Assembly: GCA_004376295.1 (NCBI GenBank)
Contig: SOJZ01000010.1
Location: 24,508 to 88,507 of the forward strand
DNA: 64,000 bases
Reading direction: 5' to 3'
From: Candidatus Bathyarchaeota archaeon
Lineage (GTDB): Archaea > Thermoproteota > Bathyarchaeia > Bathyarchaeales > Bathyarchaeaceae
Shown here: positions 34,818 through 44,933 of the stretch, one piece after another
How the letters are laid out: each line of letters starts with the position of its first letter
Position numbering within the stretch: the first letter of the stretch is position 1
The notes under the pieces: model-generated
Database searches by the model: none
The model's input: the letters and a program-made list of their open reading frames with translations, nothing else
Told to the model about the DNA's origin: nothing
Program-made: the position numbers and the translations under genes

Positions 34818-35012
34818 ATGCCGAAAGAAATTTTTGACATAGACGAATTCATAGAAATCTCCAGACGCGCAGAATACTGCGACATAAAAAGACTAGAAAC
34901 AATGGTGAAACTGAAACTTCGAACACCAAAAAAACTCTACACACTAAAAGTCGAACCAATAAAGGCAGAAGAAATCGTGAAAAAACTAAACTGCGAAATC
35001 CGCGAAATCTAG
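34818..35012 (+). CDS. rpl38e: Large-subunit ribosomal protein L38e
   Basis: 64 aa. MPKEIFDIDEFIEISRRAEY and KLRTPKKLYTLKV match the eukaryotic/archaeal L38e pattern (MP.KI..I..FL...RR...; ..K.R....LYTL). Found in TACK and Asgard archaea and eukaryotes, not bacteria. An A/G-rich GGAG lies before the ATG. Followed directly by the 10-bp tandem repeat. Confidence 0.88.
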   Translation: MPKEIFDIDEFIEISRRAEYCDIKRLETMVKLKLRTPKKLYTLKVEPIKAEEIVKKLNCEIREI

Positions 35013-35032
35013 GTACATTTTGAAGAAGTCCG

Positions 35033-35132
35033 CATCTTTCGCTATCTTTTCGTATCTTTTCCTATCTTTCTATATCTTTTCGTATCTTTCTGCATCTTTT
35101 CCCATCTATTCCCATCTATTCCTATCGTGGGA
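35033..35132 (+). repeat. Ten-unit, 10-bp tandem repeat (YATCTTTTCN)
   Basis: Ten consecutive 10-bp units: CATCTTTCGC, TATCTTTTCG, TATCTTTTCC, TATCTTTCTA, TATCTTTTCG, TATCTTTCTG, CATCTTTTCC, CATCTATTCC, CATCTATTCC, TATCGTGGGA. The period is exact, close to one DNA helical turn, on a pyrimidine-only-like strand. Starts 20 bp after the L38e stop; could serve as terminator or protein-binding array. A shorter four-unit version is at 45957-46000 (minus). Confidence 0.9.
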
Positions 35133-35231
35133 TAAACCGTTTTCAAGCTTATTTTCAAAAAACCAACGAAAAACAAGCTCTGTGAAAAACAAAAAAAATA
35201 TAGGGGGGGTCTATAAGAGAGAGATACACTT
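35093..35231 (+). repeat. Long inverted repeat, copy A
   Basis: About 140 bp nearly identical to the reverse complement of 45861-46003: end of the 10-bp array, CGTGGGATAAACC, AAGCTTA, CAACGAAAAACAAGCT, TGTGAAAAAC, an A-run, then TATAGGGGGGGTCTATAAGA and GAGAGATACAC. Ends in a strong TATA box (35211-35220). No gene follows on this strand; transcription would run antisense into amzA. Confidence 0.85.
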
Positions 35232-35279
35232 CAACAACGTGACAAAACCTCAATCAACCACACAAAAGCATGCTAAGCG

Positions 35280-35825
35280 TCACAATCGTTTCAAACATTC
35301 TACAACCAAACCGCGACACCTTTCACAAAAAACAGATCTCTTACGGTCAGTATCATCAATGTTATTAGAAAAAAACATAACACACAACGGATCGTGACAA
35401 TGCACTAACCCCAACGTATGCCCAACCTCATGAACAGCCTCCTTAACAGAACGCTCAACCAAAAGCCCACTATCCGGCAAGTCTCCATAAAACTCAGATC
35501 TAAGCCTACACAACGATATTACCGCAGCTCTTCCAGGACATTCCGCTTCTCCAAAAACAAAATTCAACCGCGGCACATAAAGATCCACATCAGTCACCCC
35601 CAAAACTCTATCAACCCCAGACGATTCAACATACCTCCAGATCCTCGACAAAATACTACTAGAAAGAAACTGACCTCTCACCACATTATACGCATCTCGA
35701 GGCATCACCATCATCCGCTCAAAAATATCACAAATAGTTCTAGGGAAAACCTCACACAAACCAACTTGAACGCTTCTTATGACTTCTACGTCTACACACC
35801 CAACACGCAAAACCACTATTCTCAT
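35280..35825 (-). CDS. amzA: Archaemetzincin metalloprotease
   Basis: 181 aa from the ATG at 35825, chosen because GGGAG precedes it and MRIVVLRVG is the family start; a longer frame to 35879 overlaps the upstream gene. Zinc motif HEVGHTLGLVHC followed by C-x4-C and C-x2-C (CERC), the archaemetzincin signature with a second zinc site. Lies about 10 bp behind the beta-CASP gene, same operon. Confidence 0.9.
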   Translation of the reverse strand: MRIVVLRVGCVDVEVIRSVQVGLCEVFPRTICDIFERMMVMPRDAYNVVRGQFLSSSILSRIWRYVESSGVDRVLGVTDVDLYVPRLNFVFGEAECPGRAAVISLCRLRSEFYGDLPDSGLLVERSVKEAVHEVGHTLGLVHCHDPLCVMFFSNNIDDTDRKRSVFCERCRGLVVECLKRL

Positions 35826-35835
35826 ACTTTCTCCC

Positions 35836-37107
35836 TTAAACGACGCAAGAATCCCCAGCCTTCGGCGCAACAGCCTCAAGTCCAGTTTCCTCTCTTACCC
35901 ACCTCGCAAACCTTTCACAATTACCTTCAGCCCCATGCATCACATACACAACCGGATTCCCCTCCAACCCTCTCACCACCTCTTGAAGTTCACCAGCACC
36001 ACAATGAGAAGAAAAATCAAAATGCCCAACCCGCGCCTTCACCTTACGCATCTTCCCATCAATCACACACCTCCCCTTTTCAAGCAACTCACGACCAGGC
36101 GTCCCAGGAATCTGATAACTCACAAGAAAAACCGCATTACGCTGTTTCTTCCCTATCTTCTGTATATAAAAAGCAGCCGGTCCACCCTTCAGCATACCCG
36201 CCGGAGATATAATCGCACCAGGCCTTTTAGCAGCCACTCTCCGATCTTTCCACCCCCTACTCCAAGTAACAGCGTGCATCGCATTCATAAACAATTGAGG
36301 ATCACGCAGATACATTGTATGATTCATCATTATTCGATTAACCTTACGAGCCATACCATCCATCACAACAGAGTGCTCGAAATGATAAGCCGCAAACAAA
36401 CAAGCAATTTCTTGTGAACGCCCTACACTAAACGCGGGAACCAGAACAGTTCCCCCATCTTCCACTACTTCAGTAACTTGCTCCACAAATTCCTTTTCTA
36501 ATGCTACCCTATCAGAATGCACATCATCAGCATACGTGCTTTCAATGATCAACGCATCAAGCTTTCCGTACTCTCTATCCGCGCCATGAAGAAGACGCGT
36601 GTCTAAAGTGTTGAAATCACCAGTGCAGAGCACCCTCTTCCCATTCGCTTCCACCAAAACTTGGGCGCTTCCTGGGATGTGACCTGCATCTAAAAATTGG
36701 AAGTGAACATCTCCCAAGCTTTGTTCTTCTCGATAACCAAGATGAACACAGTTTCTCATCATAGACCGTAACTCAATATATTCAAAAGGAAGGTAGTAAC
36801 CTGTCAGATGTATAAGATCGGAAATCAGCAGGTCAGTTAAATCAAAAGACAACGGTGTTCCATACACAGGCTTTTGCTCTCTAACGTGAAAAATCGGAAT
36901 TGCACCCGAGTGATCAAGGTGACAATGCGTTAAGACTACTGCGTCCACCTCTTTGGGCGGAACATGCATAGGAAAACCTGGTTCATGATTTATCATGATG
37001 CCATAGTCCAGCAACAACTGAGTTCTATTCGTCTTAATGGCTACCGCTGCTCGTCCAATTTCTCTTGTGCCACCTAGGAACCTCATTTTCAACGAAATTG
37101 TATTCAC
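35836..37107 (-). CDS. Beta-CASP metallo-beta-lactamase RNase (aCPSF2-like)
   Basis: 423 aa without KH domains. Motif 2 THCHLDHSG, downstream GHIPGSAQV, GDF and the beta-CASP blocks (IESTYADDVH; VPAFSVGRSQE; C-terminal FDFSSHCGAGEL). These are endo- or 5'-3' exo-ribonucleases in RNA processing/turnover. The second ATG (codon 8, MRFLGGTREIGR) is the likelier start. Divergent from rpoB. Confidence 0.9.
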   Translation of the reverse strand: MNTISLKMRFLGGTREIGRAAVAIKTNRTQLLLDYGIMINHEPGFPMHVPPKEVDAVVLTHCHLDHSGAIPIFHVREQKPVYGTPLSFDLTDLLISDLIHLTGYYLPFEYIELRSMMRNCVHLGYREEQSLGDVHFQFLDAGHIPGSAQVLVEANGKRVLCTGDFNTLDTRLLHGADREYGKLDALIIESTYADDVHSDRVALEKEFVEQVTEVVEDGGTVLVPAFSVGRSQEIACLFAAYHFEHSVVMDGMARKVNRIMMNHTMYLRDPQLFMNAMHAVTWSRGWKDRRVAAKRPGAIISPAGMLKGGPAAFYIQKIGKKQRNAVFLVSYQIPGTPGRELLEKGRCVIDGKMRKVKARVGHFDFSSHCGAGELQEVVRGLEGNPVVYVMHGAEGNCERFARWVREETGLEAVAPKAGDSCVV

Positions 37108-37252
37108 ATCCGTTTGTGTGTTTGAATTATATGTTCTTCTATTGGTTTATGAGTTTTAACTCTTAAATAATAGCTCTTTGTGTACGCATGGCAGTCTACA
37201 GAAATAGTCATGCACACACAAAACCCTCAAAACTAACTCTCACAAAGCAAAG

Positions 37253-37262
37253 TTTATAAATA
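37253..37262 (+). promoter_or_regulatory. TATA box of the rpoB operon
   Basis: TTTATAAATA preceded by purine-rich CAAAGCAAAG (BRE-like). Predicted start about 37285, giving a leader of about 160 nt before rpoB. Confidence 0.7.
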
Positions 37263-37280
37263 CCAAACGTGGTTTACGTT

Positions 37281-37445
37281 GATAGCACCTCCAAAACATG
37301 ATAAAAGAAACACTACAGAGGCCCGCTTTTCGGGTCGGATGACTACCGGCCCACTGGAGGAATCTCCAAGTTTGGAAGAAACCCCACCAAACCGCCTAAT
37401 ACTTCACGTATTATTAAATGTAAATCTCGGAGGAAACTAACAAAT
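37281..37445 (+). other. Structured leader upstream of rpoB
   Basis: The 37108-37445 gap has no gene (no rpoH). The transcribed part is GC-rich between 37318 and 37400 and can form GGCCCG-CTTTT-CGGGTC and TGGAG-GAAT-CTCCA hairpins, with CCAAGTTTGG next. This may be an autoregulatory leader or a separate RNA. GGAGG at 37430-37434 is the ribosome site. Confidence 0.45.
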
Positions 37446-40400
37446 TTGGAAATTTCACAAGAGGACCTTCTACTTCTCAAAAAATCCTTTTTCAAAGAGA
37501 AAGGCCTAGTTAGGCAACACCTCGACTCCTATAACAAATTCATCGACAACGGCCTTCAAGAAATTGTCGATGGGGTCAACGAGATCCAAATCGAGATTCC
37601 AGAAAGCCCCTACAAAATAAAGCTTGGCCGACTGTGGATTGTTGATCCTCAATCAAGAATCACCGGACCTTACATCACCGAGGTTGACGGCACAAACCAT
37701 GAAATCTATCCTCTAGAAGCACGTTTCCGCAACTTAACCTACGCCGCACCCATGGCATTAGAGATGACCCCAATAGTTGATGACCGAGAACTGGAAACTG
37801 AACTCGTCTTAATAGGTAATCTTCCAGTGATGCTAAAGTCCAAGCTCTGCGTTCTATCTGAACTACTACCCGAAGAACTAATCGGATATGGAGAAGACCC
37901 AAACGACTCAGGCGGCTACTTTGTCATCAACGGTTCTGAACGAGTCATCGTTGCCCTAGAAGATCTAGCCGCAAACCGCATCCTTGTGGACATCGACACA
38001 CGCGGCACAAACCCCGTCTATCAGGCCAAAATATTCTCAACCACCTCTGGCTTCAGAGCAAGAATCGAGTTAAGAATGAAATCAGATGGTGCCATCTACG
38101 TTTCAATGCCAGGAGTCCCCACCGAAGTACCCCTTGTTATTCTAATGCGAGGACTTGGATTAGAATCAGACAAAGAAGTTGCAGAGGCAGTTTCTCCGGA
38201 AAAAACTATACAAAATGAACTGGAAGCATCTTTTGAAAAAGTTATGGGCTTCAGCACAGTTAAAGAAGCCATAATGTACATTGGAAACCGTGTAGCACAT
38301 GGGCAAGTGGAAGATTATAGACGCCAAAAAGCTGAAAGCATTCTTGATCGAAACTTTCTACCTCACATTGGCCGTACCAATGAAGAACGCGAAGAAAAAG
38401 CGCTATTCCTAGGCGAGATGGCTTGCCGGGCTATCGAATTAAAGCTTGGAAAACGAAAACCTGACGACAAAGACCACTTCAAAAACAAACGCTTGAAACT
38501 CGCTGGACCCTTGCTCGCCGACCTTTTCAGAATTGCCTTCAGAAACCTATACCGTGACATAAAATATCAACTCGAACGAATGGGCTTCAAACGGCCAACG
38601 ATCACGGTTTCCGCCGCCGTCCGTCCAGGAATTATCACTCAACGACTCCGACATGCCCTCGCAACAGGCAACTGGGGAAGAGGACGAGTCGGCATCACCC
38701 AGCTTCTTGATCGAACAAACCGTGTCTCCACATTAAGCCACCTACGGAGACTGCAATCCCCGCTCAGTCGTAGCCAGCCCAACTTTGAGGCGCGAGACCT
38801 ACACCCAACCCATTGGGGAAGATTATGCCCTAATGAAACACCTGAAGGATCAAACTGTGGTCTTGTAAAGAACCTTGCTTTGTCCGCTTGCATCTCTGTG
38901 AGTGTGAATGCTGAGAAAGTAAGACAGCTTCTCTACCGAATGGGCGTGATTCCTGTTCGGGAAGCGAACGAGACATTACGGTCCTCCGGTGCTAAAGTCT
39001 TTGTGGGCGGGCGTCTCATCGGCTATTGTATATCACCGCAGGAGCTGGTCACTGAATTAAGAAACAAACGTAGAAATGGGGAAATATCCTCTGAAGTCAA
39101 CGTCGCCCATTTCACCAAACTTCGAGGGAAAAATGAAGAGGTTTATGTTAACTGTGATGAAGGACGTGTGCGCCGACCGCTGATAGTGATTGAAAACGGT
39201 ACACCTAAACTTCAATTAGAGCATATTGAAAAAATTCGTTCTGGAGAATGGGCATGGGAGGAGCTTGTAAGGCGTGGCATCATCGAGTATATTGACGCTG
39301 AAGAAGAAGAAAACGCGTTTGTGGCCCTAAATTTTGAGCAAGTCACACCTCAACACACACATGTAGAAATTGTGCCTTACACCATTTTCGGAATATGTGC
39401 TTCCATAATACCCTACGCTGAGCATAACCAGTCTCCACGTAACTCTTACGAGTCGGCTATGGCCAAACAAGCACTTGGGATCGAGGCAACCAACTTCATC
39501 CATCGAGTTGATTCACGTTCCCACCTCCTCCATTACCCACAAACGCCTCTAGTTAAGACGAAACCCATGAGCATCATAGGGTATGATCTTCGGCCTTCAG
39601 GACAAAACTGCGTTGTCGCTGTCATATCGTTTGAAGGATACAACATGGAAGACGCCCTCATCTTTAATAAATCATCCATTGAACGAGGTTTGGGACGCTC
39701 TACATTTTATCGGATTTATGAAGCGGAGTGTCGCCGATACTTAGGCGGGCTTAGAGATCGATTTACCACACCTGAGCCGGGTATTCGAGGATATCGAGGA
39801 GAACAATACTACCGCTTACTCGAAACAGATGGCATAATCAGTCAGGAATCCAATGCAGCAGGCGGTGATGTTCTCATTGGAAGAATAAGTCCCCCTCGAT
39901 TTCTTGAGGAATACAAAGAGTTTGAGGTTAAAGGTCCTACTATGAGAGACACATCAATAGATGTGAGACCTGCCGAAACTGGCATTGTAGACGATGTTTT
40001 TATCATAGAGACCCGTGAAGGAAGCAAACTCGTGAAGGTCAGGATGCGAGATCAACGCATTCCTGAACTGGGTGACAAGTTTGCCTCTAGGCATGGACAA
40101 AAAGGCGTAATCGGGATGCTCATGCCTCAAGAGGATATGCCATTTACCGCAGATGGCATAGTTCCTGACATCATAATTAATCCCCATGCTATTCCATCGC
40201 GGATGACCATAGGACAGTTCCTTGAATCTATGGCTGGAAAGGTCGCTGCGGCAAGGGGAAAACCGGTTGACGGAACGCCCTTCGTCAATGAAAAGCCAGA
40301 GGAAATAAAACGAGAGTTGATCAAGTTGGGCTTTAGTCACACTGGCCGAGAAACCCTCTACAATGGTGTCACAGGCGAGAAATTCATTGCTGGCATCTTC

Positions 40401-40808
40401 ATGGGGATTGTATACTATCAAAAGCTCCACCACATGGTTGCAGACAAAATACATGCTAGGGCACGGGGTCAAGTTCAAATGTTAACTCGCCAACCAACAG
40501 AAGGACGGGCAAGAGGAGGCGGCCTTCGGTTCGGCGAGATGGAAAGGGATTGTCTCGTTGGACACGGTGCTGCCATGTTGTTGCGAGATCGTTTACTTGA
40601 AGAATCTGATAAGTACCTTCTTTACGTATGTGAAAACTGCGGCTACATAGCCTTTTATGACATTAAACAACGCAAGTACGTGTGCCGACTTTGTGAAGAT
40701 AAGGCACGGATTTCGCCTGTAGTCGTTTCTTATGCATTCAAACTTCTTTTGCAAGAGATGATGAGCCTCTGCATAGCACCCGGTCTTAAATTGAAGGAGA
40801 GAGCATAA
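37446..40808 (+). CDS. rpoB: DNA-directed RNA polymerase subunit B (Rpo2), unsplit
   Basis: 1120 aa, covering B'' and B' in one chain, as in most TACK archaea. Conserved blocks: GGYFVINGSERVIV; HPTHWGRLCPNETPEGSNCG; FEGYNMEDALIFNKSS; the C-terminal GGLRFGEMERDCLVGHGAA and zinc site CENCG...CRLC. TTG start with GGAGG about 11 bases upstream. Followed by rpoA with 1 bp between stop and start. Confidence 0.97.
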   Translation: MEISQEDLLLLKKSFFKEKGLVRQHLDSYNKFIDNGLQEIVDGVNEIQIEIPESPYKIKLGRLWIVDPQSRITGPYITEVDGTNHEIYPLEARFRNLTYAAPMALEMTPIVDDRELETELVLIGNLPVMLKSKLCVLSELLPEELIGYGEDPNDSGGYFVINGSERVIVALEDLAANRILVDIDTRGTNPVYQAKIFSTTSGFRARIELRMKSDGAIYVSMPGVPTEVPLVILMRGLGLESDKEVAEAVSPEKTIQNELEASFEKVMGFSTVKEAIMYIGNRVAHGQVEDYRRQKAESILDRNFLPHIGRTNEEREEKALFLGEMACRAIELKLGKRKPDDKDHFKNKRLKLAGPLLADLFRIAFRNLYRDIKYQLERMGFKRPTITVSAAVRPGIITQRLRHALATGNWGRGRVGITQLLDRTNRVSTLSHLRRLQSPLSRSQPNFEARDLHPTHWGRLCPNETPEGSNCGLVKNLALSACISVSVNAEKVRQLLYRMGVIPVREANETLRSSGAKVFVGGRLIGYCISPQELVTELRNKRRNGEISSEVNVAHFTKLRGKNEEVYVNCDEGRVRRPLIVIENGTPKLQLEHIEKIRSGEWAWEELVRRGIIEYIDAEEEENAFVALNFEQVTPQHTHVEIVPYTIFGICASIIPYAEHNQSPRNSYESAMAKQALGIEATNFIHRVDSRSHLLHYPQTPLVKTKPMSIIGYDLRPSGQNCVVAVISFEGYNMEDALIFNKSSIERGLGRSTFYRIYEAECRRYLGGLRDRFTTPEPGIRGYRGEQYYRLLETDGIISQESNAAGGDVLIGRISPPRFLEEYKEFEVKGPTMRDTSIDVRPAETGIVDDVFIIETREGSKLVKVRMRDQRIPELGDKFASRHGQKGVIGMLMPQEDMPFTADGIVPDIIINPHAIPSRMTIGQFLESMAGKVAAARGKPVDGTPFVNEKPEEIKRELIKLGFSHTGRETLYNGVTGEKFIAGIFMGIVYYQKLHHMVADKIHARARGQVQMLTRQPTEGRARGGGLRFGEMERDCLVGHGAAMLLRDRLLEESDKYLLYVCENCGYIAFYDIKQRKYVCRLCEDKARISPVVVSYAFKLLLQEMMSLCIAPGLKLKERA

Positions 40809-40809
40809 A

Positions 40810-43800
40810 GTGGCGGTGGAGCAAGCAGTTCATAAAGTCGTAGACGAACTTTATTTTGGGATAATATCCCCTCAGGAAATACGTAGATTTTCCGTCGCTG
40901 AAATACAAACTGCCGACACTTATGACGAAGACGGCGCCCCCATAACGTTAGGACTTATGGATGGCCGGTTGGGAACGCTTGAGCCGAGACAACGATGCAG
41001 AACATGCGGCAACACCGCCATAAGGTGTCCTGGACACTTCGGACACATTGAACTAGCGGTTCCTATTGTCCACATAATCTTCACTAAGATAATCTATAAT
41101 CTTCTTAGGGCTACTTGTAGGAACTGTGGGCGTGTTTTATTTTCCACAGACCGCATCGCTGAAATCAGGGCGAGAATAGAACGCGTTCGTGAGTTAACGG
41201 GAACAGTATCCAACAGTCTTTATAAAAACACATTGCGAGAGGCGAAAGGCAAAGAATGCCCTCATTGTGGGGCTTCTCAATACAAAATAGAATTTACAAA
41301 ACCCACAGCTCTTCATGAGATTTTAGAAGAGGGCGCACAACGGTTAACACCGAGTATGATTCGTGAGCGACTCGAACGCATACCCGACGATGACCTCAAA
41401 TTGTTTGGTTTTAACCCAAAGACTGCCCGCCCGGAATGGATGGTTCTACAGGTTCTTCCAGTTCCGCCAGTCTACGTGAGACCTTCTATAACTCTAGAAT
41501 CTGGCATTCGGTCAGAAGACGATTTGACTCACAAACTTGTGGATATCATTCGTATTAATCAACGATTAAAAGAAAATATGGAAGCAGGAGCTCCTACACT
41601 CATTATTCAGGATTTGTCTGAGCTTTTACAGTACCATGTGACTACATACTTTAACAATGAGGCTTCGGGAATTCCTCCCGCTAGACATCGCTCCGGTAGA
41701 GCGCTTAAGAGTCTATCCCAGCGCCTTAAAGGAAAGGAAGGAAGATTCAGGAGCAATCTTTCTGGTAAGAGAGTGGACTTTTCAGCACGTACTGTAATCT
41801 CTCCAGACCCGAATCTTGACATCAGTGAGGTTGGAGTTCCGCTTGATATTGCTATGCGGCTTTCAATACCAGAAAAAGTTACTCTGTGGAACCTTGATGA
41901 GATGCGAAAGCTGGTAATAAATGGCCCTGAGAAATATCCTGGCACGCTTTATGTTGTGAGACCAGACGGCAAACGCATTAGACTGGAATTTGTTGCGGAC
42001 CGAGAAAAAGTCGCTGAAGTTTTAGAGCCAGGTTTCATCATAGAACGTCATCTTAGAAATGGTGATGTTGCCCTTTTCAATAGACAACCATCTCTCCATC
42101 GAATGTCCATCATGGCGCATTACGTCCATGTGTTGCCCTACAAGACGTTTCGTCTGCACCTGTGTGTCTGTCCTCCTTACAACGCTGATTTTGATGGAGA
42201 TGAAATGAACCTACACATTCCGCAAAGTGAAGAAGCCCAAACCGAAGCACGCCTTCTTATGCAAGTGCAAGATCAAATTCTTTCACCGAGGTTTGGGGGG
42301 CCTATTATAGGAGCAATTCGGGACTTCATAACTGCAGCATACCTTTTTACTCGGAAGTCTACCTTCCTTGCAAAAGAAGAGGTGTGCAGACTTCTGATAG
42401 CCGCTGGTTACACGGGTACTCTTCCGAAACCGGAAAAAAAGGAACCTGAGCCGCTTTGGACGGGAAAACAGATATTCAGCCTCTTTCTTCCCAAAGACTT
42501 GAACTACACGCTGAGGGCGACCGTGTGCCGTGGCTGTACCCCTTGTCTTAAAGAGCATTGTCCATACGACGCGTATGTAGTCGTCAAAGACGGCGTTTTA
42601 AAATGCGGTGTAATTGATAGAAGCTCAATAGGGGCTGAACAATCTGAGAGTCTTCTTCATCGAATAATAAAGGATTATGGTGCCCAGCGTGGGCGGCAAT
42701 TCCTAAATCGTATTTGTCAGCTTCTCAAACTTTTCATGACAATGCGCGGCTTCACCTACTCTTTTGACGAACTTGAACTTTCTAGCTCTGTCCAACGGAA
42801 AATTGATCATGTAATACAGACATCTGAAGAACGAGTACAGGAGTTAATCAAGGCTTTTGAGGATGGAACGTTGCAAAGGCTCCCAGGTCAGACTCTCACC
42901 GAATCCTTTGAAATCTATGTAATGAATGAACTGGCTAAAGCTAGAGATAAATCAGGAAGAATCGCGGACAGGGCCTTTGATATAGAGAATTCTGGCATGA
43001 TCATGACGAGGACTGGAGCGCGAGGATCAAGTCTCAACATTGGTCAAATAACCGCATGCGTTGGTCAGCAATCAGTACGAGGAAAACGAATTATGCGCGG
43101 ATATGTTGAACGGGCTTTACCACACTTTAGAAAGGGTGATCCCGCTCCTAAAGCTAGAGGATTTGTATATTCTTGCTATCGAAGTGGACTAGATCCCATC
43201 GAATTTTTCTTCCATGCTATGGGTGGACGGGAAGGACTTGTGGACACTGCTGTGCGGACACAACAAAGTGGATATATGCAGAGACGACTAATCAACGCTC
43301 TAGAACATCTGCGTATAGAATATGATGGAACTGTTCGAAACTCAATTGGTGACATCGTGCAATTCAGATATGGAGAGGATGGAGTGGATCCAGCTAAGAG
43401 CGATCATGGAAAAGCCGTTAACGTCAGCCGACTGGTTGAACAAATCAAAATCATGTCGGAAAAGGGTAAACCTGCATCCCAACAATACGTTGAAAAATGC
43501 CTCGAAAGGATCAAAGACCAACTCACGCCCATTCTCTTTGAAGAGCTGAAGAATGAGTTAGCAAAAGCTGGATTGCCTCAAGAAGGGGTGAATCAAGCAG
43601 TCACTTTGACTTTGGACAACTATAAACGTGCTCTTGTTGAGCCCGGGGAGGCTGTTGGAATAGTTTCCGCTCAATCTATAGGGGAACCAGGTACTCAGAT
43701 GACGCTTCGGACGTTTCATTATGCTGGAGTTAGAGAGCAAAACGTAACTCTTGGGTTACCACGTCTAATTGAAATAGTAGATGCGCGAAGAACACCCTCT

Positions 43801-44625
43801 ACCCCTATCATGACCATTTACCTTGACAGGGAGCATCGGAAAAGCGAAGAGAAAGCCACTGAAGTTGCGCGGGAGATCATTTGCACAACTACGGAGGACA
43901 TCGCAAAAGTCATGTATATCGATTCTGGACAGGAGGAGGTTGTTGTTGAACTTGACTTAACAATGATGGAAGATCGCGGTGTTACGTTAGATGAATTAGA
44001 GAGCGCATTGTGTCTGCCGAACTGCACATTAAGGGTAGAGGGAGATCATCTTTACTTTAAGCCAAAGAAGCCTGTAGATCTTAGAAAGTTGCTGGGCAGA
44101 GTTTCCAAGCATCTTGTCAAAGGTGTATCAAATATTCACAGGGTTCTTGTTACTGAGGAAGCGAGAAGGTGGGTTGTACGAACAGACGGTTCCAACCTAT
44201 CAAGTGTTCTTGAAGTTTATGGTGTGGATCCTATGCGAACTATCACTAATCACATACATGAAACCGCTAAGACTCTTGGAATCGAGGCGGCCAGAAATCT
44301 TGTAATAGAAGAAGCGATCGGCGTACTTGAAGAGCAGGGTCTCGATGTGGATGTGAGACACGTTATGTTGGTGGCTGATATCATGACTGAAACTGGGGAT
44401 GTGCGGCAGATAGGGCGACACGGGATCAGTGGCCAAAAAGCCAGCGTTCTTGCTAGAGCAGCTTTTGAGATCACTGTTCCAAACATTGTTGAAGCAGCTA
44501 TAATGGGGGAAAGCGATCCGTTGAGGGGGGTAACTGAAAACGTGATAGTGGGGCAATCTATACCTATTGGCACGGGTTTAGTTGACCTCTACATGTCAAC
44601 GTTGCGTCGTGAGGAGAAAAAATGA
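40810..44625 (+). CDS. rpoA: DNA-directed RNA polymerase subunit A (Rpo1), A' and A'' fused
   Basis: 1271 aa. A' part: zinc cysteines CRTCGNTAIRCPGHFGHIEL, catalytic YNADFDGDEMN near residue 458. A'' part starts around residue 920 and includes EPGEAVGIVSAQSIGEPGTQ and MTLRTFHYAGV. In most euryarchaea and crenarchaea A' and A'' are separate genes; here they are one frame without interruption, as in Thaumarchaeota and several other lineages. GTG start; overlaps rpl30e by 4 bp. Confidence 0.97.
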   Translation: MAVEQAVHKVVDELYFGIISPQEIRRFSVAEIQTADTYDEDGAPITLGLMDGRLGTLEPRQRCRTCGNTAIRCPGHFGHIELAVPIVHIIFTKIIYNLLRATCRNCGRVLFSTDRIAEIRARIERVRELTGTVSNSLYKNTLREAKGKECPHCGASQYKIEFTKPTALHEILEEGAQRLTPSMIRERLERIPDDDLKLFGFNPKTARPEWMVLQVLPVPPVYVRPSITLESGIRSEDDLTHKLVDIIRINQRLKENMEAGAPTLIIQDLSELLQYHVTTYFNNEASGIPPARHRSGRALKSLSQRLKGKEGRFRSNLSGKRVDFSARTVISPDPNLDISEVGVPLDIAMRLSIPEKVTLWNLDEMRKLVINGPEKYPGTLYVVRPDGKRIRLEFVADREKVAEVLEPGFIIERHLRNGDVALFNRQPSLHRMSIMAHYVHVLPYKTFRLHLCVCPPYNADFDGDEMNLHIPQSEEAQTEARLLMQVQDQILSPRFGGPIIGAIRDFITAAYLFTRKSTFLAKEEVCRLLIAAGYTGTLPKPEKKEPEPLWTGKQIFSLFLPKDLNYTLRATVCRGCTPCLKEHCPYDAYVVVKDGVLKCGVIDRSSIGAEQSESLLHRIIKDYGAQRGRQFLNRICQLLKLFMTMRGFTYSFDELELSSSVQRKIDHVIQTSEERVQELIKAFEDGTLQRLPGQTLTESFEIYVMNELAKARDKSGRIADRAFDIENSGMIMTRTGARGSSLNIGQITACVGQQSVRGKRIMRGYVERALPHFRKGDPAPKARGFVYSCYRSGLDPIEFFFHAMGGREGLVDTAVRTQQSGYMQRRLINALEHLRIEYDGTVRNSIGDIVQFRYGEDGVDPAKSDHGKAVNVSRLVEQIKIMSEKGKPASQQYVEKCLERIKDQLTPILFEELKNELAKAGLPQEGVNQAVTLTLDNYKRALVEPGEAVGIVSAQSIGEPGTQMTLRTFHYAGVREQNVTLGLPRLIEIVDARRTPSTPIMTIYLDREHRKSEEKATEVAREIICTTTEDIAKVMYIDSGQEEVVVELDLTMMEDRGVTLDELESALCLPNCTLRVEGDHLYFKPKKPVDLRKLLGRVSKHLVKGVSNIHRVLVTEEARRWVVRTDGSNLSSVLEVYGVDPMRTITNHIHETAKTLGIEAARNLVIEEAIGVLEEQGLDVDVRHVMLVADIMTETGDVRQIGRHGISGQKASVLARAAFEITVPNIVEAAIMGESDPLRGVTENVIVGQSIPIGTGLVDLYMSTLRREEKK

Positions 44626-44933
44626 TCGACATTAACAAAGCTATTGCTACAGCTGTGAGAACCGGAAAGGTTTTGTTCGGAGCTAGTAATGCTGTGAAAA
44701 ACGCCAAAATAGGAAAGGCTAAGCTTTTCATCGTAGCAGCAAATTGTCCAACCAATGTTCGTGAGGATATTGAATATTATTGCAAGTTCTCTGGTATTCC
44801 AGTGATTTTTTATAATGGAACTAGTATAGACTTGGGTGCAGCTTGCGGAAAACCTTTCGTGGTTTCAGCTTTAACGATAAAGGAACTTGGTGACTCGGAT
44901 ATTCTTAAGCTTACGGAGGCAGTGAATGTCTAG
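44622..44933 (+). CDS. rpl30e: Ribosomal protein L30e
   Basis: 103 aa. INKAIATAVRTGKVLFGASN and the L7Ae-like fold with GTSIDLGAACGKPF. Sits in the conserved archaeal order rpoA-rpl30e-nusA-rps12 and overlaps both neighbours. Confidence 0.95.
   Translation: MIDINKAIATAVRTGKVLFGASNAVKNAKIGKAKLFIVAANCPTNVREDIEYYCKFSGIPVIFYNGTSIDLGAACGKPFVVSALTIKELGDSDILKLTEAVNV

Noticed and set aside
35033..35132. CRISPR array
   Set aside because: Units are 10 bp and contiguous, without spacers.
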